NCBI GenBank assembly: GCA_038503065.1
Contig: JBCAMK010000011.1
Coordinates: 372,001-436,000 of the forward strand
Length of the DNA stretch: 64,000 nucleotides
Source of the DNA: Paragyromitra xinjiangensis
Lineage: Eukaryota; Ascomycota; Pezizomycetes; Pezizales; Discinaceae
Direction: 5' to 3'
This document shows, in pieces, positions 63,606 to 64,000 of the stretch; within the stretch, counting starts at the first letter, position 1; every line of letters begins with the position of its first letter. The notes beneath the pieces were generated by a model. The model saw nothing but the letters and a program-made list of their open reading frames with translations, searched no databases and was not told the DNA's origin. The position numbers and the translations under genes were made by a program.

Positions 63606-64000
63606 ATGGGCTTCATTGACATTACCAACCCGAGGGTGCTCGCATCCTACTTGGTGAGGTTAGAGGATGAAACAAATCACCAGATAACTACAAGCGGTGC
63701 ATCGCATAACGCGAGAGATGGCAAGGTGATGCTCATGGAGCCGTATGATGATGGCGGCGAAAATTATGCATATAGAGGTGATGAATATGACGGCGATGAT
63801 GAAGATGATTATGATGATTGTAATGAGGATAATGGCAATGAGGGTAATGACAATGAGGATAATGGTAATGAGGATGCCGGTGATGAGAATGACGACGAAA
63901 GCATCAAATATCAGGTAGGTCCACATTCAGGAAATCCCATTGCTGATTAGTATGCTAATATTTTATAATTAAACTTGCCTTTAGTCTACTTCCAGAGACT
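63606..64000 (+). CDS. Acidic exon, gene running off the right edge (partial)
   Basis: The frame from ATG 63606 gives about 103 codons, becoming a run of Asp, Glu, Asn and Gly coded by GAT/GAG/AAT triplets (63765-63900). At 63915 a GTAGGT donor follows KYQ, with a TGCTAAT branch point and a CCTTTAG acceptor ending at 63984, in phase with an open continuation to the window end. So the gene is probably truncated by the window. Its start is uncertain and the exon could be internal. I do not recognise a family. Confidence 0.4.

Overview
The window looks like nuclear DNA of a filamentous ascomycete (Pezizomycotina). The evidence is many short introns (mostly 50-80 nt) with GTAAGT-like donors and CTAAC-like branch points, a fungal-type CBM1 cellulose-binding module, an AA9 lytic polysaccharide monooxygenase, a fungal O-methyltransferase and a Mug190/tricalbin-like lipid-transfer protein. 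I cannot name the class or species from sequence alone. Gene models were spliced by hand; where splice phases and family motifs agree, exon coordinates are given.

Layout. 1-29.9 kb is gene-poor and AT-rich, with long stretches carrying no recognisable coding sequence. It holds five islands: a secreted alpha/beta hydrolase (3612-4989, minus), a three-repeat Myb protein (8362-10031, plus), an O-methyltransferase (14304-16045, plus), a nine-exon AA9 LPMO (20175-21401, minus) and a CBM1-GH10 xylanase (25691-27389, minus). The spacers hold a TA-flanked MITE (13.4 kb), tRNA-like debris and degenerate repeats.

29.9-61.9 kb is denser. In order it holds a Mug190-like SMP/C2 protein with one in-frame TAG (29878-33370, minus), a 5S-like relic, a 1053-aa charged disordered protein (35102-38470, minus), a TPR/Kelch/MYND-finger protein (41623-44026, plus), a single-pass surface-type protein (45539-46748, plus), a ZIP zinc transporter with four Cys/His repeats (49477-51279, plus), a 564-bp TA-flanked inverted-repeat element, a proline-rich hypothetical protein (52932-53900), a 95-aa coiled-coil protein built on a 21-bp repeat (54554-54901) and a 1428-aa protein with two copies of an RRM-like module (57435-61852). 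An F-box-like ORF and an acidic exon that splices toward the window edge close the right end.

How the genes relate. The hydrolase, LPMO and xylanase are predicted secreted enzymes that fit plant cell wall breakdown (oxidative cellulose or xylan cleavage, xylan hydrolysis, ester cleavage), but they are separated by kilobases and are not an operon-like cluster. The rest appear to be independent housekeeping or regulatory genes. The least conventional items are the ZIP ectodomain repeats with a phase-2 intron at the same site in three of four units, the duplicated RRM-like module ending in Tyr-Asp-x-Asp-Pro-Cys, and the 21-bp-repeat coiled-coil gene with a 10-nt terminal exon.
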